In this document: positions 17,580 to 27,094 of the stretch, one piece after another
Layout: every line of letters starts with the position of its first letter
Position numbering within the stretch: the stretch's first letter is position 1
NCBI RefSeq assembly: GCF_003815975.1
Contig: NZ_CP033932.1
Coordinates: 4,879,501-4,943,500 of the forward strand
DNA: 64,000 nucleotides
Direction of reading: 5' to 3'
Origin: Chryseobacterium bernardetii
Lineage (GTDB): Bacteria; Bacteroidota; Bacteroidia; Flavobacteriales; Weeksellaceae
Translations under genes and position numbers: made by a program
The notes under the pieces: generated by a model
The model's database searches: none
What the model was told of the DNA's origin: nothing
The model's input: the letters and a program-made list of their open reading frames with translations, nothing else

Positions 17580-18146
17580 CTAAAAAGAAATCTCTTTTCT
17601 AATGCGACTCAAATGCCGTTGGGTAATGCCAAGGTAAGAAGCCAGATATTGCAAAGGAATTTTCTGAATATAATCCGGATAGTTTTTAAGAAGTGTCTTA
17701 TAACGTTGCGCAGCACTATCCCTCTGAAGCTGAAAAAACCTGTTTTCCAGTTCAAGATATTCCTGTTCAGCAATGATCTTTAAAAATTTTGTCCAGTTAA
17801 GATTATCCTGGACGAGAGCGTCCATTTTTTCCTTCTTCAGGACCAGAAGTTCTGCATCAGTAATTGCCTGCATGCTTTCTTTACTGAGACATCCGGAAAT
17901 AAATGATGAATAGGCAGCCATCATGGTATTGGGGAACCTGAAACAATAGGTCATATCTTTTCCTTCATCAGAAAGATAGAAGGAACGGAAAATTCCGGAC
18001 TGGATGAATGCCACCTCCCTGCATTTCTCACCTTCCTGTATGAAATACGCATTCTTACAGACTTTCCTGATTTCAAAAAGCTTTACAAACTCTTCGATTT
18101 CGTTTTCTGAAAACAGTTTAAAATTCCGGAAAAAATTATGTACCAT
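17580..18146 (-). CDS. Crp/Fnr-family transcriptional regulator
   Basis: 188 aa. The N-terminal cyclic-nucleotide-binding-like barrel (YFIQEGEKCREVAFIQSGIFRSFY) has no obvious cAMP-binding arginine pocket or Fe-S cysteines, as in most Flavobacteriia Crp-like proteins. The C-terminal winged helix reads IPLQYLASYLGITQRHLSRIRKE. Such regulators often sit beside oxidoreductase genes that they control, which fits the two genes directly downstream. Confidence 0.87.
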   Translation of the reverse strand: MVHNFFRNFKLFSENEIEEFVKLFEIRKVCKNAYFIQEGEKCREVAFIQSGIFRSFYLSDEGKDMTYCFRFPNTMMAAYSSFISGCLSKESMQAITDAELLVLKKEKMDALVQDNLNWTKFLKIIAEQEYLELENRFFQLQRDSAAQRYKTLLKNYPDYIQKIPLQYLASYLGITQRHLSRIRKEISF

Positions 18147-18641
18147 TGATCTGGATTTTCTTAATACAGCGAAAATAAATAAAACTTACTGAAAAACTGA
18201 GTCTGGGGTAAAGAAGTTTGGGGTAAATAGCAGGAAGATGGAAGTTTTTTATTCAACCCTGAAGACACAAAAGTTTTTTTAAGCACTTAAAATTTAAGTT
18301 ATATAAAATACACTAAAATGTAAATAAAAACTTGCAGTTAAGTTTAAACAGATTTTCAGTAAAAACAAAACCATCCCAGGATGGGATGATCTACCGTTTT
18401 GAATTACTAAGTTATTATATGAAGATATGAATGATGTTTATTGGTACAAAGATAAAAAGAGCTGTAATCTTCACCATCAGGAGAATCCCTAGAATTTTAT
18501 CCGTAAAAATACGGTTGCGCAAACAAAAAAGCCCTGCAAGAAAACTTACAGGACTTTTGCTGATCTAACAATTATTTTGTTTAATGTTTTTAAGTTTAAA
18601 GTTCAATGGTAAATTGTCTTCAACACTGACTTTAGTTTTTA
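18147..18641. other. Gene-free AT-rich region with several hairpins
   Basis: A 495-base gap. CAAAAC..GTTTTG encloses ATCCCA/TGGGAT around 18368-18400. CCGTA/TACGG forms a perfect 5-bp hairpin at 18501-18514 next to the palindrome TTGCGCAA. A minus-strand -7 box, TATCTTTG, lies at 18447-18454 and could serve the Crp gene with a long leader. On the minus strand 18415-18522 a TTG-started frame encodes a 35-residue hydrophobic peptide (ILGILLMVKITALFIFVPIN); it overlaps hairpins and I do not call it a gene. Confidence 0.4.
18527..18558 (-). terminator. Terminator of the aminopeptidase gene
   Basis: AAAAGCCCTGCAAG (18527-18540) pairs with CTTACAGGACTTTT (18545-18558) with G-U pairs; on the minus strand a T run follows. 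Confidence 0.75.
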
Positions 18642-20420
18642 TTAAAGGGGACTTACCAATTGTAAGAACCATTCTTTTACTTCTCCTTCCAAATGAGGAG
18701 CCAGCTTTTCTTCACATGTTTTGTGGTAATCATTCAGCCATGCAATTTCACTTTCTGAAAGAATTTCTTTTACCACAGTATCTTTAAAGAAAGGACAGAA
18801 TGTTAATGTTTCAAATTCATAGAAGGTTCCGTGAATTGTTTTCTCTGCTTCTTTTACGGCAATAAGGTTTTCATGACGGATTCCGTAATGCCCTTCAAGA
18901 TAATATCCCGGTTCGTTGGATAACACCATTCCCGGAAGTAGCTCCTGGGGATTTAAATCTTTTCTGATGTTTTGCGGACCTTCATGAACGTTCATGAAGC
19001 TACCTACTCCATGTCCTGTCCCGTGGTTGAAGTCTTTAGCTTCCATCCATAGCGGAAGCCTTGCAATAGCATCAAGCTGTACTCCTTTTGTCCCTTTAGG
19101 GAATTTCACCATAGATAAGCGGATTAATCCCTGTAATACCAAGGTAGAATTTCTTTTAAACTCTTCTGAAGGAGTTCCCAGTGCAAAAGTTCTTGTAATA
19201 TCAGTAGTTCCTTCAAGATACTGACCTCCTGAATCTACCAGGATGGTATCTTCATTCGTAACCTCCTTACTTCCTTCTTTCTTGGCAGAATAATGCATGA
19301 TGGCGCCATTGTCTTTATATCCAACAATAGAACCGAAGCTTTCTCCTACAAAGTTCTCTCCTTCCGCACGGAAACCTCTCAGTTTTTCACCGATGGAATA
19401 TTCATTCATCGCTTCTTTTCCTGCGTTATGAGTAAGCCAGTAAAGGAATTTTACCATAGCCACCCCATCTCTTACCATTACGGTTCTGAAACCTTCAAGC
19501 TCTGTTTCATTTTTCTGTGCTTTCATCAGGTTTCCAGGTACCGGAGCTTTGATAAATTGATTATCTGCCTTTAATGTTTCAAAAATCTGCTGGTTACTGT
19601 TGGGAGAAACCAATACTTTTTCATTTCTGAATGTTTTCAGGTAATTGTAAAATTCTTCGTAAGGCATCATTTTTACGAAAGAATCATCCATCTGTTTTCT
19701 TGCTTCCACTTCAAGTTTTTCCAGCCCTGTGAATAGCACTGCATCATTTTTGGTGATGACAATATATGCTAAAAATACAGGATTGCTCTGTACATCGCTT
19801 CCTCTCAGGTTTAATGTCCATGCCACATCATCAAGACTTGAAATAATATGAACAGTGGCTTCCTGCTCTTCCATTTTCTGACGGATGGCAGAAAGTTTAT
19901 CTGTTACAGATTTTCCGGCTCTTTCTACGGGCTGTACGAAGATAGGATGAGCAGAAGGTGTTCCTCTTTCTTTCCAAACTTCCTTTAAAAGAGGAATATC
20001 AGCAAGGGTAATATTTTTTGAATTCAATTTTTGAGAAAGCAGTTCCCAGTTGGCATTGGAAGCGGCCAGAGCATTTACGGCCACTTTACCTCCGGCCGGA
20101 ATTTCAGAAATGATCCAATCAATATAATTGGGAGTTCCTTCTATGCCGTCTTTGAAAAGGTCGATTCCTGAACCGTCCAGTTCAATAGCTGCCTGTGTAA
20201 AATATCTTCCGTCTGTCCAAAGACCAGCTTTATCTTTAGTAACTACCACAAAACCGGCAGAACCTAGGAATCCTGACAGCCATGCTCTTTCCTGCCATTC
20301 TTCAGGAAGGTACTCACTCATGTGGGGATCTGCAGAATATACGATAAATGCATCAACATTATTTTTCTGCATTTCTTCACGAAGCGCAGCAACTTTTTCC
20401 TTTGAAGTCATTCTTTTCAT
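18642..20420 (-). CDS. Xaa-Pro aminopeptidase (M24B, aminopeptidase P type)
   Basis: 592 aa, the long three-domain form related to eukaryotic XPNPEP1. Two creatinase-like N-terminal domains (KNNVDAFIVYSADPH, DGRYFTQA) precede the pita-bread catalytic domain. Metal ligands are visible: D in ILVDSGGQY and in TTDITRTF, H in HGTGHGVGSF, E in LSNEPGYYLEGHYGIRHEN and a following E. It removes an N-terminal residue before proline in the cytoplasm. Start may be ATG 20420 or 20411. A near-consensus -7 box (TAACTTTC) lies at 20432-20439. Monocistronic, with its own terminator. Confidence 0.92.
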   Translation of the reverse strand: MKRMTSKEKVAALREEMQKNNVDAFIVYSADPHMSEYLPEEWQERAWLSGFLGSAGFVVVTKDKAGLWTDGRYFTQAAIELDGSGIDLFKDGIEGTPNYIDWIISEIPAGGKVAVNALAASNANWELLSQKLNSKNITLADIPLLKEVWKERGTPSAHPIFVQPVERAGKSVTDKLSAIRQKMEEQEATVHIISSLDDVAWTLNLRGSDVQSNPVFLAYIVITKNDAVLFTGLEKLEVEARKQMDDSFVKMMPYEEFYNYLKTFRNEKVLVSPNSNQQIFETLKADNQFIKAPVPGNLMKAQKNETELEGFRTVMVRDGVAMVKFLYWLTHNAGKEAMNEYSIGEKLRGFRAEGENFVGESFGSIVGYKDNGAIMHYSAKKEGSKEVTNEDTILVDSGGQYLEGTTDITRTFALGTPSEEFKRNSTLVLQGLIRLSMVKFPKGTKGVQLDAIARLPLWMEAKDFNHGTGHGVGSFMNVHEGPQNIRKDLNPQELLPGMVLSNEPGYYLEGHYGIRHENLIAVKEAEKTIHGTFYEFETLTFCPFFKDTVVKEILSESEIAWLNDYHKTCEEKLAPHLEGEVKEWFLQLVSPL

Positions 20421-20714
20421 TTTTAAACACCGAAAGTTACGAAAAATTTAAAGTCAGAGGATCAAATAAAGTCCCTATTTTCCTTATGATATGTTATTTT
20501 TTTATGAATTATGACTGAGGGCACAAAGAACATATTTTATTAGGCACAAACGTGCAAATGATTTTATGATGAATAGCTGATAGTATGCAGCTGTTTATTT
20601 TAGATGATAAAATTTCTTTTCCTTATTTCTAAAAAAAAATAAAATTCATACCATAAAATATGTTTTTATATTAAAATAATAATTTTTTGGAAAGATTATT
20701 GCTACATTACACCT

Positions 20715-21152
20715 ATGAAACAGCAGAACTATAATAACCACAGAAAATTTTATCCGCCACATCATTTTGTTTATCTCCCTTTATTAATTATACTGGAGAT
20801 TTTGGGAGTCTATAAAATCTGGGATGATCCCGGTAATCAGCTGGTTTGGATCTTATTTTCAATTGTAATTTTTCTGCTTTTTTATCTGGCATTGATGACC
20901 AGACAGCATTATGCATTAGGGCTTCAGAACCGTATGGTGATTCTTGAATTTAAACAACGGTATTTTGAGATTTTTAACAGAAGATCTGATGAAACAGTTG
21001 AAAAATTAAGGTTTGACCAGATTGCAGCCCTGAGGTTTACGTATGACGATGAATTTAAGGAGCTTTTGTACAGGGCACTTCATGAGAATATTTCAGGGGA
21101 TGAGATTAAAAGATCCATCAAAAACTGGAAGGCCGACAAACTCCGAATTTAA
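20715..21152 (+). CDS. DUF6526-like small membrane protein
   Basis: 145 aa. The QNYNNHRKFYPPHHFVYLP opening, two adjacent membrane helices (near 20-32 and 42-62) and a basic amphipathic tail (RRSDETVEKLRFDQIAALRF) match the DUF6526 family, known from many Bacteroidota but without an assigned function. The 20421-20714 gap before it is AT-rich and I see nothing specific in it. Confidence 0.78.
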   Translation: MKQQNYNNHRKFYPPHHFVYLPLLIILEILGVYKIWDDPGNQLVWILFSIVIFLLFYLALMTRQHYALGLQNRMVILEFKQRYFEIFNRRSDETVEKLRFDQIAALRFTYDDEFKELLYRALHENISGDEIKRSIKNWKADKLRI

Positions 21153-21176
21153 TAGACACCCATAAAATCTACACTT

Positions 21177-21344
21177 ATGAAAAAATTGAGCTTTTACAGT
21201 ATAATGATATTAAGTGTATTGACACTAACCAATTGTAGCGCAGTAGAAACAATCTTTAAGGCCGGAATGTGGTGGGGAATCCTCTTAGTATGTGCAATAG
21301 TAGTGATTCTTTTCCTGATTTTTTCGAAGGGTAAAAACTCCTAA
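21177..21344 (+). CDS. Tiny lipoprotein, often mislabelled phosphatidate cytidylyltransferase
   Basis: 55 aa. A lipoprotein signal ends at the lipobox LTNC (Cys20). The short mature part SAVETIFKAGMWWGI leads into one membrane helix (VCAIVVILFLIF). In other Bacteroidota, small proteins of this FKAGMW type are annotated as phosphatidate cytidylyltransferase, which cannot be right for 55 residues. It lies 24 bases after the DUF6526 gene and 9 bases before the topoisomerase gene, so it is probably in one transcript with both. Confidence 0.72.
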   Translation: MKKLSFYSIMILSVLTLTNCSAVETIFKAGMWWGILLVCAIVVILFLIFSKGKNS

Positions 21345-21353
21345 CCATTTCCT

Positions 21354-22460
21354 ATGGAGAAGAATACAGATTTAGAGATTATTTCTCACCTTAAGCCATC
21401 AAAGATTGTTAAAATCATGAAGGATCCGGAAGCTTCTGCAAAGGCGGTACATCTTATTTATACCACCGATGCAGAAACAGCCGGAATCACGCGTAAAAAA
21501 ACAGGAAAGAAATATTCTTATTATAAGGATGGAGAAAAGATCCGTGATAAGGATGAAATAACCCGCATCAATAAGCTGGTTATTCCTCCGGCGTGGGAAA
21601 ATGTATGGATCTGTGCCCTGGAAAATGGCCATCTTCAGGCTACAGGTTTTGATGTTAAGAAAAGAAAGCAGTACCGCTATCATCCTTTATGGAGTGCATT
21701 AAGAAACCATACAAAATTCTACAGAATGCTTCAGTTTGGCTATGCCTTACCCAACATCAGGCTTCATATTGAGCAGGATCTTGCTTTGCGTAATTTTGAA
21801 AAACGGAAAATACTGGCTCTGATCGTAAGTCTTATGCAGAGAACCAATATCCGAATCGGCAATAATGTGTATGAGAAGCTGTATGGTTCTTTCGGACTCA
21901 CTACCTTAAAGGATAAACATGTTGAAATTAAAGGACAAAAGATCACGTTTTCATTTAAAGGGAAAAAAGGGATTATGCATCATGTTGATCTCAGAAGCAA
22001 GAGATTGGCAAGACTAGTACAGAAATGCAAGGATATTCCCGGTAAAGAGCTTTTTCAGTATCTGGATGATGAAGGAAACCGGCATTCTATAGATTCCGGG
22101 ATGGTGAATGAATACATAAAAGAAATAAGCGGTGATGATTTTACGGCCAAAGATTTCAGGACATGGTCCGGAACAGTAAGCGCTCTGATCGCTTTTAAGG
22201 AAATAGGATACGCGGAAAGCAACACTGAATACAAAAAGAAAGTAAAAGAAGCCCTGGATATGGTGGCCGAAAATCTTGGAAATACTACTGCGGTCTGTAA
22301 AAAGTACTATGTTCATCCCCTAGTGATCAATCTTTACGAAAATAACACCATTAAAAAATATCTTGACGAACTGGAAGTCATTGAAGAAAATGACGGCAAA
22401 GCTGATCTGACGAAAGAGGAGAAACTGGTGATTAAGATTTTAGAGAACGAGAAGTTGTAG
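21354..22460 (+). CDS. DNA topoisomerase IB (poxvirus/bacterial type)
   Basis: 368 aa. It relaxes supercoiled DNA through a 3'-phosphotyrosyl intermediate without ATP. The catalytic domain has MQRTNIRIGN (catalytic Arg near 163), DFRTWSGT (Arg269) and the probable nucleophile Tyr319 in CKKYYVHP, preceded by the usual NTTAVC. The N-terminal domain contains VIPPAWENVWI and ATGFDVKKRKQYRYHP. The length fits bacterial TopIB. It ends at a hairpin shared with the convergent AraC gene. Confidence 0.92.
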   Translation: MEKNTDLEIISHLKPSKIVKIMKDPEASAKAVHLIYTTDAETAGITRKKTGKKYSYYKDGEKIRDKDEITRINKLVIPPAWENVWICALENGHLQATGFDVKKRKQYRYHPLWSALRNHTKFYRMLQFGYALPNIRLHIEQDLALRNFEKRKILALIVSLMQRTNIRIGNNVYEKLYGSFGLTTLKDKHVEIKGQKITFSFKGKKGIMHHVDLRSKRLARLVQKCKDIPGKELFQYLDDEGNRHSIDSGMVNEYIKEISGDDFTAKDFRTWSGTVSALIAFKEIGYAESNTEYKKKVKEALDMVAENLGNTTAVCKKYYVHPLVINLYENNTIKKYLDELEVIEENDGKADLTKEEKLVIKILENEKL

Positions 22461-22473
22461 GGAATTGGAATGG

Positions 22474-22519
22474 AAGCTGGAAGTACTTCCGTTTTTGAGG
22501 CTTCAAGAACTTCCAGCTT
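22474..22519. terminator. Perfect 11-bp hairpin between convergent genes
   Basis: AAGCTGGAAGT (22474-22484) and ACTTCCAGCTT (22509-22519) are exact complements. The loop contains GTTTTTG. It may be a bidirectional terminator made from a dispersed GGAAGCTGGAA repeat. Confidence 0.6.
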
Positions 22520-22524
22520 TCAGT

Positions 22525-23412
22525 CTAACCCTTTACTCTATTGCTCAAAAATTGAGTTCTGTATTCCTTTGGAGTAATCCCTGCAATTTTTTTGAAAAGC
22601 TGGGTAAAGTGAGATGCCGTGTGAAAATTCAGTTCATAAGCAATTTCCGCAATATCTTTACTGGAATGCAGTAATGCTTTACTGTAATTGATATCGATCT
22701 CGTTGATCCACTGTTTGGGAGATTTTTGGGTAACGCTTTTCACACATTTGTTCAGATAACTTTCTGTTACGGATAATTTATCAGCATAGAAAGCCACACG
22801 TTTTTCTCCTACATGATATTTGAATAAAAGATCCCGGAACTGAAGAGACAATTCCATCGGTCTTGTGGCAGATTTATGATGGGCATCAGAATCTGTACTC
22901 AGCATTTTGATGAGAATAAGGTGAAGCATTGTGACTACCACATCATTTACGTTCAGATTATTCAGCCATAATTCCTGTTCCATAATAGGAAGAAGCTGGG
23001 TAATGGTTCCGTAAGTCAGGCTGTCCAGGTTCAGGAAAGGGGTCATAAAGAAAATGCTGCTCTTATGTTTTGGCAATTCCTGTTCAGAAAGGATATTATT
23101 TTCATAGGCCAGAAAAAAGCCTTCAATATCATCAGAAAGCTCTACGGTAGCAGTAATGGTTCCCTGTTTGATAAAGATCACTCCCCTTTTTTCCGCATGG
23201 TATTCCTTATTTTCAAGGTACTGTTTGATATGCCCGTTCGTAACGAAAATGATGAAATTAAACGTTGTACGGTACGGAATTACCGGCATCAAAATACCTT
23301 TGAGGTAATTCTCTATCCGGTAGAGCTGTATATCCGCATTATTGGCTAATATTTTTTCCGTGATATTGGGCAGGAAAAGTTTTTTGTATTGAAAATTGGA
23401 TAATACTTCCAT
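22525..23412 (-). CDS. AraC-family transcriptional regulator
   Basis: 295 aa. The N-terminal ~170 residues are a cupin-type sensor (RTTFNFIIFVTNGHIKQYL, KRGVIFIKQGT). The C-terminal domain has the double HTH (VAFYADKLSVTESYLNKCVKSVT and IAEIAYELNFHTASHFTQLFKKI). It is not close to the two AraC proteins at 5468 and 14129. It lies downstream of the TonB receptor on the same strand, with its own -7 box, so linkage to the urease/nickel block is possible but not shown. Confidence 0.87.
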   Translation of the reverse strand: MEVLSNFQYKKLFLPNITEKILANNADIQLYRIENYLKGILMPVIPYRTTFNFIIFVTNGHIKQYLENKEYHAEKRGVIFIKQGTITATVELSDDIEGFFLAYENNILSEQELPKHKSSIFFMTPFLNLDSLTYGTITQLLPIMEQELWLNNLNVNDVVVTMLHLILIKMLSTDSDAHHKSATRPMELSLQFRDLLFKYHVGEKRVAFYADKLSVTESYLNKCVKSVTQKSPKQWINEIDINYSKALLHSSKDIAEIAYELNFHTASHFTQLFKKIAGITPKEYRTQFLSNRVKG

Positions 23413-23428
23413 AATGAATCGATTATTA

Positions 23429-23436
23429 CAAATTTA
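23429..23436 (-). promoter_or_regulatory. Bacteroidota -7 box for the AraC gene at 22525
   Basis: Reads TAAATTTG on the minus strand, 16 bases before the start. Confidence 0.6.
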
Positions 23437-23548
23437 ATGCTGAAATTATATTATTGGAGGTTTTTGTACAATGTCGGGTGTAAAATGTACAATGTATGAT
23501 ATGAGTCATCATTTTTTTTATTTTAGTAAAAAAAACAATTTACGCCAC

Positions 23549-23576
23549 TACATTATACATTATACATTATACATTA
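23549..23576. repeat. Heptamer tandem repeat (TACATTA x4)
   Basis: Four exact copies of TACATTA end four bases before the TonB receptor stop codon. TGTACAATGT occurs twice just upstream (around 23465 and 23487). Confidence 0.85.
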
Positions 23577-23580
23577 TACC

Positions 23581-25827
23581 CTAGAACTTATAGTACACTC
23601 CCACTCTTACTCCCAATGGGCTTCCCGGCGTATAGGTAAGATCTGTAACAGGTTCTGCTTCACCCTTCAGCTGGGTTTCCGTAGCAAACTGAGCTTCATT
23701 CCATTTTACATTGAACAGGTTATTGACCTGAATATTGGCTCCCCATTTCTGACGATTATAAGACAGTACCAGATCATTTACAAAGTAAGCCTTAGTTTTG
23801 ATGCTATTGTCTTCCACTGCCGGTCTTTCTCCGAGGTAGCGGTATTGAAGACCTAGAGAAAATCCGTTCAGGAAGTCCCAGTTTACAGATCCTGTACTGG
23901 TCACTACCGGGGCTAATGGAATATAATCCTGACCTTTTTCTTCTTCCATAAATCTTGCATGGGAGTAATTGATATCTGCATTCAGGTAAAAGTTCTCCAA
24001 CGGTTGGAAACGGATTCCCAGATCTGCCCCGAAGCGTCTTGATTTTCCTGACGGTTCTACTACGGCATCATCTCCTACATATACAAACTCCTGCTGAAGA
24101 TCCATATACCACACGGTTGGGGTAATAATCAATGATTTGAACGGATGTAATCTTACTCCAAAATCTGCCCCGACAGAATATGGAAGTGTATTTTCATTTT
24201 TATTGGTCACCACTACTCTCATATCGTTGGAATGGAATCCCATCCCGGTTTTCAGGAACCACATTACATTATCGCTCTGGGCATAGGAGAAATTCAGTTT
24301 AGGACTTACTCTTGTTGCTTCTTTTGACTGCCCGGAAGGTAATTGTTCAGAATCCAGCAGATTATGCATATTAAAAATGAAATGATCTACTCTCAATGCA
24401 GGATTAATTGTCCATTTCCCGGTTTTCCAAACCAGACCTGAATACACATGAAGATTGGTTTCCGTTCCGTTTACATCGGATAATCTGTCAAGCAGCATAT
24501 CTCTGTGATAAACGTGATTAAGCTGTAACGTATTGATATCATCGTTTCTTAAGCCAATTCCGGAAGTCCAGTTTAGCGAGCTGTTAGGAAAGGAAAAGTT
24601 TTTGGTATATTTTACTTCTGCACCATAGATATTTCTTCCGTCCGCCTGCTGAATTTCGTCTCCTTTGTCTTTATCTTTTAAATAAAATGTAAAATCGGAA
24701 TACAGATTGAAATTATATTTGGAATAAAAAGCCATGGCATCAATCTGTTCAGAAGGTGAAATGATATGCTTGAAATTCATCTGAAGATTGGTTCTTGAAG
24801 TTTTCCCGCCCTCAGTAGGATCTATACTTCCCCATCTGCTGATGATCCCTTCATCTACCGCACGTTCCGGAATTTGTCCGGAAGCATTCCATGAGGAATT
24901 GAATGTTGAAAACTGAATATTGAAATAATCGTTATCAGTAAGCCATTGGTTATACTTTCCAAAAAGATTAACCCTGTTGAAATTCTGTTTTACGTCAAAT
25001 GGTCCGTCTGTATAATTGTATTCGGCAGCGATATAAGCATTTCTCCTTCCCAGGTCATCATGCAGAATATTGAACATTCCCAATACTCTTTTTGAGCTGA
25101 ACGAACCACCTTCAAGCTTTATCATGCTATTTTTCAATCCGTTATAGGTTTGAAAATCAACATAACCAGCGGTATTAAAGTCTCCACGATCCATATAGTA
25201 AGCTCCTTTTCCAAAATCAATATTGTTCACCGTTTCAGGGATCACGAAGTGAAGATCAGAATATCCCTGTCCATGGGCATGAGACATGATATTCACCGGC
25301 ATTCCGTCTACATTTACGCTTACATCTGTTCCATGATCGGCATCAAATCCTCTTAAAAACAATTGTTCTGCCTTTCCCCCTCCGGCATGCTGTGCAATAA
25401 AAAGTCCCGGAACTTTTCTCAATAAATCCTGTGCTGAATTAACGGGGAATTTATTCAGATCCACTTTAGTAATGGCAGATAAAAAAGAACTGTGATTAAT
25501 GGCCACTTCCGAGATCTGAAAAGGTTTATGCTGTAAGAAAATAACCTTATTTTTATCGTCTTCATTGGTAACCACCCATTTTACCTCATCATATCCCTGA
25601 CGACTGATGACCAATGTATCAGGAAGTAACTGAACAGGGATGGCAAAAGTACCGTCTGTTCCAGTATGTGTATGGCTGTTTCCGTGATTATATTTTACCA
25701 ATACGTCTGCAATTGGAAATTTGTCTTCTGCATCTTTTACTGACAACTGCTTTTCCGCTTCCTGCGCCATTATTTTTCCACTGAATGCTATGACAAGAAA
25801 AACAGCTGCTATTTTAGTGATTTTCAT
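23581..25827 (-). CDS. TonB-dependent outer-membrane receptor, possibly for nickel
   Basis: 748 aa. Signal peptide (ends at MAQ), a carboxypeptidase-like regulatory domain (about 25-100), a plug (about 115-220, with GLFIAQHAGGGKAEQLFLRGFD) and a beta-barrel ending in VGVYYKF. It would pull a scarce ligand across the outer membrane using TonB energy. Histidine patches are striking: NHGNSHTH at 48-54 and SHAHGQG at 182-188. The next genes upstream on the same strand encode a urea transporter and a NicO/UreH-like permease and then urease, so nickel is the likely ligand. That is inference from context. Confidence 0.88.
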   Translation of the reverse strand: MKITKIAAVFLVIAFSGKIMAQEAEKQLSVKDAEDKFPIADVLVKYNHGNSHTHTGTDGTFAIPVQLLPDTLVISRQGYDEVKWVVTNEDDKNKVIFLQHKPFQISEVAINHSSFLSAITKVDLNKFPVNSAQDLLRKVPGLFIAQHAGGGKAEQLFLRGFDADHGTDVSVNVDGMPVNIMSHAHGQGYSDLHFVIPETVNNIDFGKGAYYMDRGDFNTAGYVDFQTYNGLKNSMIKLEGGSFSSKRVLGMFNILHDDLGRRNAYIAAEYNYTDGPFDVKQNFNRVNLFGKYNQWLTDNDYFNIQFSTFNSSWNASGQIPERAVDEGIISRWGSIDPTEGGKTSRTNLQMNFKHIISPSEQIDAMAFYSKYNFNLYSDFTFYLKDKDKGDEIQQADGRNIYGAEVKYTKNFSFPNSSLNWTSGIGLRNDDINTLQLNHVYHRDMLLDRLSDVNGTETNLHVYSGLVWKTGKWTINPALRVDHFIFNMHNLLDSEQLPSGQSKEATRVSPKLNFSYAQSDNVMWFLKTGMGFHSNDMRVVVTNKNENTLPYSVGADFGVRLHPFKSLIITPTVWYMDLQQEFVYVGDDAVVEPSGKSRRFGADLGIRFQPLENFYLNADINYSHARFMEEEKGQDYIPLAPVVTSTGSVNWDFLNGFSLGLQYRYLGERPAVEDNSIKTKAYFVNDLVLSYNRQKWGANIQVNNLFNVKWNEAQFATETQLKGEAEPVTDLTYTPGSPLGVRVGVYYKF

Positions 25828-26045
25828 TTTTTGTTTTAATTAAATTAGAAATTACAGGTGAGAGAAAAGATAATAGACGAAGAGATGAGACTAGAGATAT
25901 TTTAATTGTAAGGTCAATGGTCAGTTTTGATTCACAAGTGAATGGTGAATTGTCAGCCAGCAGTGAAAAGACAACAACCTTGAACATTAAACTTTAAACT
26001 AACCTACTCCCGCTCTAAAACCCTCAAACTCTATAACTCTCCAAC

Positions 26046-26939
26046 CTAGATCTGCGTTTTAGTTTTAAGAAATATCTTCTGAATGAAAAGGGTGATCCAT
26101 GTTCCGGCTACAAATGGGAAAGTAAAGACTCCGCCTACTGCATCCAGGCAATGATTATCAATTAAAAGATCATCAATGGCAATCGTTAGAAGAACCGCAA
26201 TAAGTACCCATAATCCATCTGTTTTTTTAACTCCTGAGAATACAATAGCTGAAAGAACAGCATTAAATCCAAATAGTCCCATGTGAATTTCTTTAATAGG
26301 TTCCCCATTGAATTGGGATAATCCCGCACCAAGAATAGAGGCAGCCAAGCCATATAAAGCAGCTATCGGTGAACTGATAAAAACAGCAATAAAAAAAATA
26401 ATACCTGAAAGAACCCCACCCTGGAATATCACTTCACCAAAACCATTGGTACAGGTAAGGAAATCATCATATTTTGAAGGGGCTACCTCAGCACTCAGCA
26501 TTGCAGACGGCGGAATATGGGTAAAATGATGTAAAATAAACACCAATACCCAGGTAATGATAATAAAAGGAAAAGTGAACACCGGAATTTTCTTTTGGAT
26601 AAAGAAATGCTGAATAACAGCTGCCAAAGCTCCTCCGAATATGATAAGGATCCAGATTAAGGCTGTTGTTTCAAACAGAAAAGCCAATGCCACTCCTACC
26701 AATGCGGCACTGAAGCCATATAATCCGGCATTGATTTCAGATGGATCATATTTAAGCTTCATTGCAGTAAAGGTTCCGGCTGCTGTTGAAAGCAGAACCG
26801 CTACTCCGCACTGCCAGCTTCCCATAAAAATTCCTATCAGAAACAGAAGTCCGGTCCATCTGTTTTCCTGAAGCATGATTTGCCCTATTCCTTTTAAAAT
26901 ATGGTCTAAAAAAGGTAATTTCTTGAAAAATTCGTTCAT
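26046..26939 (-). CDS. Urea transporter (UT family)
   Basis: 297 aa from the ATG at 26939 (MNEFFKK); an in-frame upstream extension runs through low-complexity DNA and is unlikely. About ten membrane helices in two repeated halves. Repeated motifs such as ENRWTGLLFLIGIFMGSWQCG, INAGLYGFSAALVGVALA and HMGLFGFNAVLSAI match the duplicated UT fold, which conducts urea down its gradient across the inner membrane. Its place next to ureABC supports urea supply to urease. Confidence 0.88.
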   Translation of the reverse strand: MNEFFKKLPFLDHILKGIGQIMLQENRWTGLLFLIGIFMGSWQCGVAVLLSTAAGTFTAMKLKYDPSEINAGLYGFSAALVGVALAFLFETTALIWILIIFGGALAAVIQHFFIQKKIPVFTFPFIIITWVLVFILHHFTHIPPSAMLSAEVAPSKYDDFLTCTNGFGEVIFQGGVLSGIIFFIAVFISSPIAALYGLAASILGAGLSQFNGEPIKEIHMGLFGFNAVLSAIVFSGVKKTDGLWVLIAVLLTIAIDDLLIDNHCLDAVGGVFTFPFVAGTWITLFIQKIFLKTKTQI

Positions 26940-27094
26940 AGTTTTTTTGTATAATGTATTTTGTATGATGTAAAATGTATTGATGATCTGGATAAGGTAG
27001 TAGAGGTTAGAAACAGGAAATAAAACTTTTCTCTCAAACTCTCTTACCCTCAAACTCTACCACTCGCACCTCGTATCCGCATCCCCAAACCCGT

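Noticed and set aside
26046-27053. Longer start for the urea transporter
   Set aside because: The extra 38 residues come from low-complexity repeat DNA; the ATG at 26939 begins the conserved part.
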